The notes under the pieces: model-generated
Seen by the model: only the letters and a program-made list of their open reading frames with translations
The model's database searches: none
Told to the model about the DNA's origin: nothing
Position numbers and translations under genes: made by a program
Shown: positions 6,817-15,392 of the stretch, piece by piece
How positions within the stretch are numbered: position 1 is the first letter of the stretch
How the letters are laid out: every line of letters starts with the position of its first letter
From: Thermoprotei archaeon
Lineage (GTDB): Archaea; Thermoproteota; Thermoprotei; Thermofilales; B15-G2
Length of the DNA stretch: 25,738 bases
Direction: 5' to 3'
Assembly (NCBI GenBank): GCA_003649445.1
Contig: QMRV01000031.1
Coordinates: 1 to 25,738 of the forward strand

Positions 6817-6821
6817 CATGT

Positions 6822-7649
6822 GTGGCTGTAGAAGCGCGTATAGTTATAATTGCTTCGAAGCTTGATAAAGCTGGAATGAATATTTTAGATAAACTAGTGA
6901 ACTGCTATGGTTTTAGAAAAACAAGCGAAGTATTTGAAAATAATCCTGTATACGAGCTAGATGATGTCAAAATAGTAGTTATTAACAGTGAGTCTATCTA
7001 CTCAGATTACTTAGAAAACCACATTAAGGCTGAAGCAGTTATTTTTGCATCTAAACACAAGTCCGAGAAAGCTATTCCTTCTCTCTTAGCGCATGTTCCA
7101 GGAAACTGGACTAAAGAAACACTTTACGGTGGAAAACCGAAAGCTGTGTGTATTGCTCCAGCCAGCCTACTTCGCGAGGCCCTACTAGGACTAATTGAGG
7201 CACAGAAAGAAAAGGGCTTAGATAACTGGTATGTCGGTTTAGAAGTAACCCACCACGGACCCTATTTTGAAAAACTTCCGGCTATCTTCGTGGAGCTTGG
7301 AAGCAGTGAAAAGGAGTGGGGAATAGATATTGCTGGAGAAGCTGTAGCTCATGCTATTTATAGAGCAGCCTTTTCTAAGAAAAAGTATCAGAAAATAGCT
7401 GCTGGCTTCGGTGGACCACACTATACTCATTTTGTCAAAGATATACTTGAAACTGATATTGCTTTAGGACATATTGTACCAAAATACGTCTTCGACCAGA
7501 TTACCGAGAAAGAAGTCTCTATGGCTATTGATAGAACTCTGGAAAAAGTAAATACTATTCTTATAGACTGGAAGGGGCTCAGAAGTGCTCATCGAAAACT
7601 AGTCTTAAAGGTCGCTCAAGAAAGGGGACTTGAAGTAATAAAAACATAG
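6822..7649 (+). CDS. dtdA: Archaeal D-aminoacyl-tRNA deacylase (DTD2)
   Basis: 275 residues, full length. The enzyme removes D-amino acids wrongly attached to tRNA, and in archaea and plants also aldehyde-modified aminoacyl-tRNA. Signatures seen: L-E-V-T-H-H-G-P (His144-His145), P-A-I-F-V-E-L-G-S-S-E-K-E-W, A-A-G-F-G-G-P-H-Y-T-H-F (about 194-204) and G-H-I-V-P-K-Y (about 216-222), in the family order; the family uses metal. Start GTG 6822 lies 5 bases after the UPF0282 stop; an ATG at 6819 is in another frame and reads into a different sequence. The two genes must be co-transcribed. LeuRS and this gene lie within 4 kb, but on separate transcripts. The call is safe from the conserved blocks. 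Confidence 0.88.
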   Translation: MAVEARIVIIASKLDKAGMNILDKLVNCYGFRKTSEVFENNPVYELDDVKIVVINSESIYSDYLENHIKAEAVIFASKHKSEKAIPSLLAHVPGNWTKETLYGGKPKAVCIAPASLLREALLGLIEAQKEKGLDNWYVGLEVTHHGPYFEKLPAIFVELGSSEKEWGIDIAGEAVAHAIYRAAFSKKKYQKIAAGFGGPHYTHFVKDILETDIALGHIVPKYVFDQITEKEVSMAIDRTLEKVNTILIDWKGLRSAHRKLVLKVAQERGLEVIKT

Positions 7650-7676
7650 GTGTTATTAGTATAGTTTATCGGGAGA

Positions 7677-8654
7677 ATGCTGAGTAAAGATGATTTAATC
7701 GAGTACTTTCACAGCGGAGAATTAAAGGAATATCCGATATACTTAGAGGTGCGTCCACTGAGTTTTCAGTATGAGAATAGCGATATTCTCGATACAAGAC
7801 CTTTAACTCTTTCTCTAAGCAAATATGTTACAAAAGGACTTCTAACGCCTAAAAAGAGTTTAGAGGAATGGGCGAGCGAGCTAGATATTGATGAATATGA
7901 GATCTTTGCAGAGGGCCTCTGCGAAGAAACTGTTAGGAATATAAAGAGAGAGGTAAGCTGGTTTAAGAAAAAGTTTACTTTAGTTAAAGTAGAGGGCTAC
8001 AGTTTTTTGGCCGAGTACCTGACTTCGAATAATTTCAATGAGTTAATTAAATATAATGAGAAAGAGGCCTCAAAGTTGATTAAGAGAATAAATGAGTTTC
8101 TTGAAGAGTGTATAGAGGCTGTCTGTGAAGTTGAGGAAATAGATGGAATTATGGTATTAGAAAATCTTGTGGGCTTCAAGACGCTACGTTATAGAGGCGC
8201 CTTTATTGCTAAGTATTTTGTTCCACAGCTCACTGAGCTAGCTATTATCGCAAGGAAAGCCGATAAAATACCTGTTTTCCATAGCCCGGGAAACATTCTT
8301 CTTTTAAGCGACTTGACTAGACTAATGACAGTTTATCGAGGAATTCATCCTCTTACTTTAAGACAGTTGTCGTCTTTTGAAGAATATATTAGCTACACTA
8401 AGGTTTTAAAGAAATTAGTCGACAAAATCCCTACAGCTATCTTGATGACTGGCCTTTTTCCCGAAATTCTTAGACAGAAAATTAAGAGAGACGACTTTAG
8501 AGACTTAGCTAAACGGTGGATTCAGGAAATAAAAGAATTTAAAGTAATATTATCTACTACAAGAGAATTGCCGAAAGAGTTTTTTGAAAGTAAAGTGGTT
8601 AATGATAAAATAGATATTATAAAAAGACTTAAAAGATTAAGGAGTCTTGAGTAA
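7677..8654 (+). CDS. Diverged uroporphyrinogen decarboxylase (UroD/MtaA)-like protein
   Basis: 325 residues. The C-terminal half resembles the UroD/MtaA barrel: E-E-I-D-G-I-M-V-L-E-N-L (a 'D-G-I...D/E' strand), then R-G-A-F-I-A-K-Y-F-V-P-Q-L-T-E-L-A-I-I-A-R-K-A-D-K-I-P-V-F-H-S-P-G-N split by strand and helix, where family members have P-V-x-x-H-x-x-G. The N-terminal half is less clear, and the usual UroD Arg/Asp substrate motifs are not recognisable, so heme synthesis is unlikely. Methyl transfer as in MtaA/CmuA relatives is only a possibility. It starts at ATG 7677 with GGGAGA just before it, 27 bases after the DTD2 stop, so it probably ends the operon. Its end overlaps the opposing mannosidase by 18 bases. 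Confidence 0.45.
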   Translation: MLSKDDLIEYFHSGELKEYPIYLEVRPLSFQYENSDILDTRPLTLSLSKYVTKGLLTPKKSLEEWASELDIDEYEIFAEGLCEETVRNIKREVSWFKKKFTLVKVEGYSFLAEYLTSNNFNELIKYNEKEASKLIKRINEFLEECIEAVCEVEEIDGIMVLENLVGFKTLRYRGAFIAKYFVPQLTELAIIARKADKIPVFHSPGNILLLSDLTRLMTVYRGIHPLTLRQLSSFEEYISYTKVLKKLVDKIPTAILMTGLFPEILRQKIKRDDFRDLAKRWIQEIKEFKVILSTTRELPKEFFESKVVNDKIDIIKRLKRLRSLE

Positions 8655-11171
8655 TAACGTCTTTATTTCACACTTCCCTATTTTTCCTTTAATAGCATTG
8701 TCTTTTACTTCTAGTTTATTTAAAGGTCTTTCGAGTAGATCTGTTTCATAGACTCCCGATACTTTGATTTCTTTTGACAGCTTTATTGTGTAGTTTGTTT
8801 CCTTGCCGCATGTCTCGTAGAATCTCAACACTACGTCGTCTGAGTCTTCAGCTTTCTTGACTACGGTTAATATTACTGTTTCTGGCTCTATTTGTATAAA
8901 TGAGTATTCTGGTGGCAGTTTTCCGTCATGTGCTCCAGTAATCTCTGCTAAAAGCGGGTAGTTGAACTCGTAGGCTTTATTCACAGTTCCTGCTTCTTTC
9001 CAACTTCCTTTATGCATGTAAAGTGAGTACTTTACTACGTGGTGTCCTTGATCCATAAATTCTCCTTTAGCTATATCCCAGGGTTCTCCATAGCGAGGCG
9101 GGTGTCTAGGGCTGCGGAATAGCGTCATTCTCAGTAGACCCATAGATGTATCGAAGCCGTACTTACAGTCGTTTAATAGGCTTACACCATAGTCTTTCTC
9201 TTCGTCAGTGTAGTCTAGCCACTTCTGTCCAGGAGCTTCCCATTTAGCTCTTTCCTCTAATGTAGCGTAAGGTGAAGTCGGATGTCTACGCACTATAAAG
9301 CCGTACGGTATTTCATATGTAGCGAAGTCGCTTTCTAGAGCTAAGTTAAAGGCGACTTTGGCTAGTCTGTGTGCAGCATGCCAGTCTGCATGGAGCTCGA
9401 AGTCTACTCGCGGTGTTTCTGTAGCTAGCATTATTTTAATAGTGAAGAAGGAGTCTGGTCTTCCTTCTTGAGAGTACTTGTACTTCACTTCGACTGTTGC
9501 TCTCACAGGGCCCTTTTCTACTACTTTTATTTCTAGAGGTTCTTTTAGCTCAACGTACTTTACTCCGCCGCGCTGCTGGAATATGTATATTTCCCAGGCG
9601 TCGTAGACTACGGCGTCTCCTCCACCTAGTATGCCTGCTCTTCCCTCAGTAGGACAGTCTTCGAAAATCTGTATGACATTAGCTCCTTTTCTTTCATCAA
9701 CTACTTCTACTCCATGCTTTTTGTCGAAAATGCTCTTAATTACTCCAGTTTTCTTGTCTATAACTACGCTCAAGTACTTGTTCTCAAGAACTATTTTATT
9801 ATCCTTCTCTAGTACCTCAAGGTCAGTCTTATACTCAGGTACTTTATCTACTGATTTCAAACGATACGCCTTATAGCCTAAAGGCGGAACGTCTTTAGCT
9901 AAGAACAGTAGCTTGCCTTCAGCTGTTTTCTGCGATGGTACCTCGTTTCCGGCATGGTCTTCTACTATTATGTTTTCTTCAGGAACATCTATTTCTACGA
10001 GATCTGTTCTCCTCCACGAGAGAGTATTGAAGACTACTACTGATTTAGAGTCTGTTTTTACTTGACTTGCTATTGTGTTCAAAGAGTCTTTAATAGTTTT
10101 GTTAACTATGTTAAATACTTCTTGAAAATCTTTCTCAGAGTCTTCGTAAACTTCAGGTATTGATGAGCCGCATATAATGTCATGGAACTGGTTTAATAGG
10201 ACCTTTTTCCATGCTTTTGTGAGTTCTTCATGAGGATACTTTGCTCCAAATAGTTTAGCTATAGATGCTAGTTTCTCTGAGTTCTCTAAGGCTACTTCAC
10301 TCTTCCTATTATTCCACTTTACTTTAGCTATAGTAGTGTATGTTCCTCTATGGTACTGTAGATATAGTTCATCGCATAGTTCAGGGAATTTTATTGTCTT
10401 AGAGAGTTCTTCAAGTCTCTTGAAGTAGTCTATTATAAAGGAGAACTTTATTTCGGGATAGTCTTTTCTCTTCATTAGCTTTAGTATTTTCTCTATCATT
10501 TCTTCTGTCGGTCCTCCGCCATGGTCTCCGAAGCCATAGAGTATTGCTAGTTCTCGTACTCCGTGTCTTTTTTCCAGAGTTTCTATTTCCTTCTTTATGT
10601 TTTCTCCTCTAGTTAAGGCAACATAGCTTCCTACTGTCTGATGAGCTAGTACTTTAGAGCCGTCTGGTGCTACCCACCAGAAAATATTGTAGGGGAATAT
10701 CGTCATGTCGTTCCATCTGAGCTTCTGTGTTATGAAGTACTTTATTCCACTTTTAGCCATTATTTGAGGCAAAGTCCAGCAAAAACCAAAGCTGTCAACT
10801 AGCCAAGCTACTTCAACTTCTACACCGAATTTCTCTAAGAAATATCTCTTGCCGTAAAGGAACTGTCTTACAAGAGATTCTCCTGAAGGTATATTTAGGT
10901 CGGATTCTACCCACATTCCTCCAACAATTTCCCATTGACCTTTCTTGACTTTCTCTTTAATTTTATTGAAAATTTCAGGGTAGTATTTCTCCATCCACTC
11001 GTAGTACTGAGCGCTACTTTGACTGAACTTAAAGTCAGGGTACTTATCCATTAATTCGAGAACTCTAGAAAATGTCTCTTTGCATACTACATGTATTGTT
11101 TCATCTATTCTCCATAGCCATGCTGCATCGATGTGCGAGTTTCCAACGAGATAACATTTGCCCTTTGTCAC
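8637..11171 (-). CDS. Alpha-mannosidase, glycoside hydrolase family 38
   Basis: 844 residues. It removes alpha-linked mannose with retention, using a zinc ion. Motifs: G-N-S-H-I-D-A-A-W-L-W (His13, Asp15, zinc ligands), A-W-L-V-D-S-F-G-F (Asp126, nucleophile and zinc ligand), and L-N-Q-F-H-D-I-I-C-G-S-S-I-P at about 332-345 (last zinc His). An alpha-mannosidase middle three-helix region and beta-rich C-terminal domain follow, giving the expected length for archaeal and bacterial GH38 enzymes. There is no signal peptide, so it works in the cytoplasm. GTG 11169-11171 is chosen as start; an A-T rich TATA-like element at 11192-11199 lies about 24 bases upstream. It is divergent from LeuRS. Linkage type preferred (alpha-1,2, 1,3 or 1,6) cannot be read; substrates may be N-glycans or mannosyl compatible solutes. 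Confidence 0.88.
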   Translation of the reverse strand: MTKGKCYLVGNSHIDAAWLWRIDETIHVVCKETFSRVLELMDKYPDFKFSQSSAQYYEWMEKYYPEIFNKIKEKVKKGQWEIVGGMWVESDLNIPSGESLVRQFLYGKRYFLEKFGVEVEVAWLVDSFGFCWTLPQIMAKSGIKYFITQKLRWNDMTIFPYNIFWWVAPDGSKVLAHQTVGSYVALTRGENIKKEIETLEKRHGVRELAILYGFGDHGGGPTEEMIEKILKLMKRKDYPEIKFSFIIDYFKRLEELSKTIKFPELCDELYLQYHRGTYTTIAKVKWNNRKSEVALENSEKLASIAKLFGAKYPHEELTKAWKKVLLNQFHDIICGSSIPEVYEDSEKDFQEVFNIVNKTIKDSLNTIASQVKTDSKSVVVFNTLSWRRTDLVEIDVPEENIIVEDHAGNEVPSQKTAEGKLLFLAKDVPPLGYKAYRLKSVDKVPEYKTDLEVLEKDNKIVLENKYLSVVIDKKTGVIKSIFDKKHGVEVVDERKGANVIQIFEDCPTEGRAGILGGGDAVVYDAWEIYIFQQRGGVKYVELKEPLEIKVVEKGPVRATVEVKYKYSQEGRPDSFFTIKIMLATETPRVDFELHADWHAAHRLAKVAFNLALESDFATYEIPYGFIVRRHPTSPYATLEERAKWEAPGQKWLDYTDEEKDYGVSLLNDCKYGFDTSMGLLRMTLFRSPRHPPRYGEPWDIAKGEFMDQGHHVVKYSLYMHKGSWKEAGTVNKAYEFNYPLLAEITGAHDGKLPPEYSFIQIEPETVILTVVKKAEDSDDVVLRFYETCGKETNYTIKLSKEIKVSGVYETDLLERPLNKLEVKDNAIKGKIGKCEIKTLLLKTP

Positions 11172-11191
11172 TGTAGGATACTGTTAGGAGG

Positions 11192-11250
11192 AAATATAAC
11201 ACTTATTTCAATAATTTTCTCTACGTAAATAGTATAGTTAATCTTAAATA
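11192..11250. promoter_or_regulatory. Divergent promoters of alpha-mannosidase and LeuRS
   Basis: The 102 bases between the two GTG starts hold a TATA-like element for the mannosidase (GAAATATAAC on the plus strand, 11191-11200, about 24 bases before its start) and CTTAAATA at 11243-11250, about 27 bases before the LeuRS GTG. Both messages are predicted leaderless. Confidence 0.45.
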
Positions 11251-11273
11251 CGAACAGTGCTACACCATTAAGG

Positions 11274-14114
11274 GTGTGTCCTATTGTTGACTTCAAGAAG
11301 ATAGAGGAAAAGTGGCAGAAGCGCTGGGAGGAAGCTAGACTCTTTGAAGCAGATCCGGACTATTCTCGTCCTAAATGTTTCGTAACGTTCCCGTATCCCT
11401 ACATGAACGGACCTCTTCACTTAGGGCATGCCTATACGTGCATGAAAGTAGATGTCTATGCGCGATTTAAGCGCATGCAGGGCTATAATGTTCTTTTTCC
11501 TCAAGGATGGCATGCTACAGGAGAACCTATTCAAGGTGTAGCTGAGCGAGTTAAAAAGGGAGATCCTGTTCAAATAAAGATTCTAGCAGAAAGCGGAGTT
11601 CCTCCCGAGGAAATAAAGAAGTTTACAGACCCTAAGCACATTGTCGAGTTTTATATTAGAAAGGCTAAAAGAGACATGAAGAGAATGGGCTTTTCTATCG
11701 ATTGGCGCAGAGAATTTGTAACGACTACACTTTGTCCTCCATACAGCCGTTTTATTGAATGGCAGTACAATACGCTCAGGAAGAAAGGATATGTTTACCA
11801 AGGAACACATCCAGTAATATGGTGTCCTCACTGTCAGAGCCCTACAGGTGACCACGATAGACTTGAAGGCGAAGGAGTTTCACCAGTTGAAGTCACTTTA
11901 ATTAAATTCAAGTATGAAAATGGCTTCATAGTAGTAGCTACTTTTAGACCCGAAACAATCTTCGGCGTAACTAACACCTGGATAAATCCTGACGCCACCT
12001 ATGTTGAAGCGAGCATTGACGGCGAAATATGGTACATAAGTAAGAAAACTGTAGTTAAGCTGAAAGACCAGCTGAGAAAAGTAAACGTTATAAGAGAATT
12101 TAAGGGAAGCGAGCTAATAGGAAAGAAGTGCATTAATCCCGTAAGAGGAGATGAAGTATATATTCTTCCAGCGTCTTTTGTGGATCCTGAAACAGGAACA
12201 GGTATTGTAATGAGTGTGCCTAGTCATGCTCCTTACGATTACTTAGCTTTAAGAGACCTCAAGAGAAATCCTGGAGAACTCAAGAAGTACGGTGTAGATT
12301 CCTCAATACTAGATAGTATTGAGCCTATTTCGATTATTAAAGTGGAAGGCTATGGAGAGCATCCAGCTATCGAAGTTGTAGAAAGACTCGGAGTTAAAGA
12401 CCAGAATGATCCCAAGGCCGAAGACGCGACTAAGGAAGTTTACAAAAAAGAGTTCCACTTAGGAGTAATGAAAGAGAACTGTGGAGAGTACGCGGGAATG
12501 AAGGTTTCTGAAGCTAAAGAGAAAATAGCGAAAGATCTACGCGAAAAAGGTTTTGCTGACACTATGTGGGATCCAGCTGACGTCGTTATATGCAGATGTA
12601 CAACTAGATGTCACGTAAAGATTCTTGAGAACCAGTGGTTCCTCAAGTATGGTGACCCTGAGTGGAAGAGGAGAGTCAAAGAGCACTTAGCTAAAATGAA
12701 GATTTACCCGGAGGAAGCTAGGCAGGCATTTGAGGCGACTATAGACTGGCTTAACGATAAGCCATGTGCACGTAAAACAGGACTAGGTACTCCTCTACCA
12801 TGGGACCCAGAGTGGATTGTTGAGACGCTCTCTGACAGTGTAATCTATATGGCATACTACACTATAGCAAAGTACATTAACCAGTACAAGATACCTGCCG
12901 AAAAACTTACCGACGAAGTTTTCGATTACATTTTCCTAGGTAAAGGTAATTTAGAGGAAATTGCAAAAAGGTCTGGCCTAGACCCTAAGCTTATTGAAGA
13001 TATGCGCAGAGAATTCGAGTACTGGTATCCAGTAGACCTCAGAAACAGCGCTAAAGAGCTCATATACAACCACTTAACTTTCTTCATATTTCATCATATA
13101 GCGATTTTCCGTCCTGAACACTGGCCTAGAGCTGTAGGAGCAAACGGAATGATTATGGTCGAGGGCCGCAAAATGAGCAAGCGCTATGGCAACTTCATAA
13201 CAATGGAGCAAGTTCTAGAAAAGTACGGCGCTGATGTCTCTCGCTTTGCTCTTGCTTACTGCGGAGAAGGACTAGAAGACCCTGACTGGAGATCAGAAGA
13301 AGTTGAGGCAATAAGAGACAAACTCGCGGTGTTCTATGACATGGCTGTAAAGCTCCCAGAGCAGAATATCGATGAGAAGTGGAAAGAAATAGACAGGTGG
13401 CTTGCTAGCCGGATGCAGCACTATATTGAGGAATCAACTAAAGCTATAGAAGAACTCAGAACTAGAACAGCTCTTCAACAAGCTTTCTTCAACCCCTTAA
13501 ATGATATCAGATGGTACTTAAGGAGACGTGGAAAACCTGGTCCAGCTTACCGCGAAGCACTAGAAACTATAGTGAAGTTAGTAGCTCCCTTCATACCTCA
13601 CTTAGCTGAAGAAATCTGGGAGAAGTGGGGTAGAAAACCGTTTATCTCTACAGCGCCCTGGCCTAAACCCGATAAATCTAAAGTCGATAAGCTTAGCGAA
13701 GAAATAGAAGAGTACATCATGTCGCTTCACGAGGATATTTCAGAAATACTTAAAGTAACTAAAATAGAGAAACCTTCAAGAATAACACTTTTCGTAGCAC
13801 CTGAATGGAAATACATTATTTTAAGAGAAGCAATAAAAGATACTAAAGACTTAGTTAAGCGAATCATGCAAATACCTGAAGTAAGAAAGCACGGTAGAGA
13901 AGCAGTTAAGTACGCTACATCACTTATTAAAGCGAAGCCCGAGCCTACTCTCATAGACTCCAGAGATAAAGAACTTCTAGCTCTCAGTGAGGCTAAAGAT
14001 TTTCTTGAAAAAGAATATAAATGCGAAGTAAAGATAACTAAGGCAGAAGAAAGTGATCATCCTAAAGCTAAAGTAGCTGCTCCGCTAAAACCAGGAATAT
14101 TTGTTGAAGCCTAA
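11274..14114 (+). CDS. leuS: Leucyl-tRNA synthetase (archaeal type)
   Basis: 946 residues. It charges tRNA-Leu with leucine in the cytoplasm and proofreads via a CP1 editing insert. Class I signatures are H-L-G-H (49-52, in P-Y-M-N-G-P-L-H-L-G-H-A-Y-T) and K-M-S-K-R at about 633-637 (G-R-K-M-S-K-R-Y-G-N). The editing domain lies between, with the T-F-R-P-E-T-I-F-G-V-T-N-T-W stretch and G-T-G-I-V-M-S-V-P-S-H-A-P-Y-D; zinc-binding Cys pairs are seen (C-P-H-C at about 185, C-R-C-T-T-R-C-H about 442-449). The anticodon and C-terminal domains are complete, so the length is normal. GTG 11274 has a TATA 27 bases upstream. The stop is one base from the end of the opposing PhoU/TrkA-C gene. Confidence 0.95.
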   Translation: MCPIVDFKKIEEKWQKRWEEARLFEADPDYSRPKCFVTFPYPYMNGPLHLGHAYTCMKVDVYARFKRMQGYNVLFPQGWHATGEPIQGVAERVKKGDPVQIKILAESGVPPEEIKKFTDPKHIVEFYIRKAKRDMKRMGFSIDWRREFVTTTLCPPYSRFIEWQYNTLRKKGYVYQGTHPVIWCPHCQSPTGDHDRLEGEGVSPVEVTLIKFKYENGFIVVATFRPETIFGVTNTWINPDATYVEASIDGEIWYISKKTVVKLKDQLRKVNVIREFKGSELIGKKCINPVRGDEVYILPASFVDPETGTGIVMSVPSHAPYDYLALRDLKRNPGELKKYGVDSSILDSIEPISIIKVEGYGEHPAIEVVERLGVKDQNDPKAEDATKEVYKKEFHLGVMKENCGEYAGMKVSEAKEKIAKDLREKGFADTMWDPADVVICRCTTRCHVKILENQWFLKYGDPEWKRRVKEHLAKMKIYPEEARQAFEATIDWLNDKPCARKTGLGTPLPWDPEWIVETLSDSVIYMAYYTIAKYINQYKIPAEKLTDEVFDYIFLGKGNLEEIAKRSGLDPKLIEDMRREFEYWYPVDLRNSAKELIYNHLTFFIFHHIAIFRPEHWPRAVGANGMIMVEGRKMSKRYGNFITMEQVLEKYGADVSRFALAYCGEGLEDPDWRSEEVEAIRDKLAVFYDMAVKLPEQNIDEKWKEIDRWLASRMQHYIEESTKAIEELRTRTALQQAFFNPLNDIRWYLRRRGKPGPAYREALETIVKLVAPFIPHLAEEIWEKWGRKPFISTAPWPKPDKSKVDKLSEEIEEYIMSLHEDISEILKVTKIEKPSRITLFVAPEWKYIILREAIKDTKDLVKRIMQIPEVRKHGREAVKYATSLIKAKPEPTLIDSRDKELLALSEAKDFLEKEYKCEVKITKAEESDHPKAKVAAPLKPGIFVEA

Positions 14115-14115
14115 T

Positions 14116-15339
14116 TTACTCTTCTTCCTCCCACTCTGCTTCTTGTATTTCCTCTATTATTTCTTCTCTATCTTCTTCATGCTCAAGTTGCTCTACTAAA
14201 GGCTCGAGTTCTGCCGAATATTTTATGATAAGTATATCTCCTTTACATACTTCAAAGTCTTCGCGGGGCAAAACGTACCACTCGTCCCTTCTTTTGACAG
14301 CTAGAATTTTAATACCTTTTTCAGAATACTTTAGCTGATTTAAAGTCCTACCGTGATCCTTTTCATCTATTTCAATTACGCTTATTCTTTCATCAGCCTT
14401 GCCTATTATGTCTGTAAGTAGGGGGTGTGGTTCAAGTCCTTTGAGAAGCGGTTCCACCATTTCGGCTGCGGCGTCAGCTATGTCTTCACTCGCTATAGCT
14501 ATCCATAATCCACCTAGTCGCTCTTTTAGCGTGAGATCTTTTTCTCTGAAAATTTCTTCACTCACTTGGTCTAAAAGAAGGTCTGTGTATTCCTCTAGTT
14601 CCTGAACTTTTTTAGCTATGTCTTCACTTCTAGTAAGTACAGCTACATAGGCTAAGTCTACACATACTCTCGAAATTCTTTTGAATGAAAGCAGCATGTT
14701 TACTATGGGCTTATACTTCTTTTCTAAAACTTCTTCACGGTCTGTAATATTTACTCCGAAGTATTTAGAGAATTGTCTAACATTGCTAAAAGTGCCTCTG
14801 ACTACGAGGATATCTCCGCTACGTAGCCTGAAGTTCTCTGGAGGCTCTAAATATATTTTAGTGCCTCTTCTAGCAATAAGCACGTCGACTACTACACCTG
14901 TTTCGGAGAACAGTTCTGCGAGACTTTTTCCATTAAGTTCTTTCGGTACTTTAATGGTTGCCACAAAGTCTTCTTCTCCGTAGACTGTTAAAGCGAAGTC
15001 CCGTGGAATTTTTATTTTCTTAACAGTCATTCGGGCAATATCTGCGGCGGCGTCCGAGACCCTGTTCGCGGCAGTAGCTATGGCGTAAATGCTGACTATT
15101 TTCTCTGCGGCGGACCTACTTCTAGTAGCTAAAGCTGCCTGCATGCTCAGTAGCATTTGAAGAAAGTCTATCCGTTTTTCGAGCTTAAATACTTCTTCTG
15201 CTAACTGAACGTCTCCGTAAAGAGCGGAGTAGTAAGCTAAATCAATCATTAGCTCAGATAGATTTTTCATTTCTTTCAATATGGCTTTAACAGGACGGGG
15301 CTTGTATTCAAATTCATTACTCGTGTCATCAGCGCCCAT
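14116..15339 (-). CDS. Tandem PhoU-TrkA_C / PhoU-TrkA_C protein, cation transport regulator (COG3273-like)
   Basis: 407 residues with an internal duplication. Each half has a PhoU-like helical bundle (about 15-110 and 205-300) with a matching helix pattern (L-A-Y-Y-S-A-L-Y-G-D-V-Q-L-A-E-E-V against L-A-Y-V-A-V-L-T-R-S-E-D-I-A-K-K-V), then a TrkA_C fold (about 122-198 and 310-385; the strand before the R-S-G-D-I-L-V-V-R and K-G-D-I-L-I-I-K-Y turns). The end is very acidic (E-E-I-I-E-E-I-Q-E-A-E-W-E-E-E-E). No membrane helix is seen. TrkA_C domains bind nucleotides or ions and gate potassium and other transporters. It lies 53 bases after the MgtE-like permease on the same strand, with its own TATA-like TTTTAAAG about 30 bases before ATG 15339. 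Regulation of that permease is a contextual inference. Confidence 0.8.
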   Translation of the reverse strand: MGADDTSNEFEYKPRPVKAILKEMKNLSELMIDLAYYSALYGDVQLAEEVFKLEKRIDFLQMLLSMQAALATRSRSAAEKIVSIYAIATAANRVSDAAADIARMTVKKIKIPRDFALTVYGEEDFVATIKVPKELNGKSLAELFSETGVVVDVLIARRGTKIYLEPPENFRLRSGDILVVRGTFSNVRQFSKYFGVNITDREEVLEKKYKPIVNMLLSFKRISRVCVDLAYVAVLTRSEDIAKKVQELEEYTDLLLDQVSEEIFREKDLTLKERLGGLWIAIASEDIADAAAEMVEPLLKGLEPHPLLTDIIGKADERISVIEIDEKDHGRTLNQLKYSEKGIKILAVKRRDEWYVLPREDFEVCKGDILIIKYSAELEPLVEQLEHEEDREEIIEEIQEAEWEEEE

Positions 15340-15392
15340 ATATCCGTACTATTTTAGTAAAAGAGCTTTAAAAGTTATCGCATCTTATGCTA

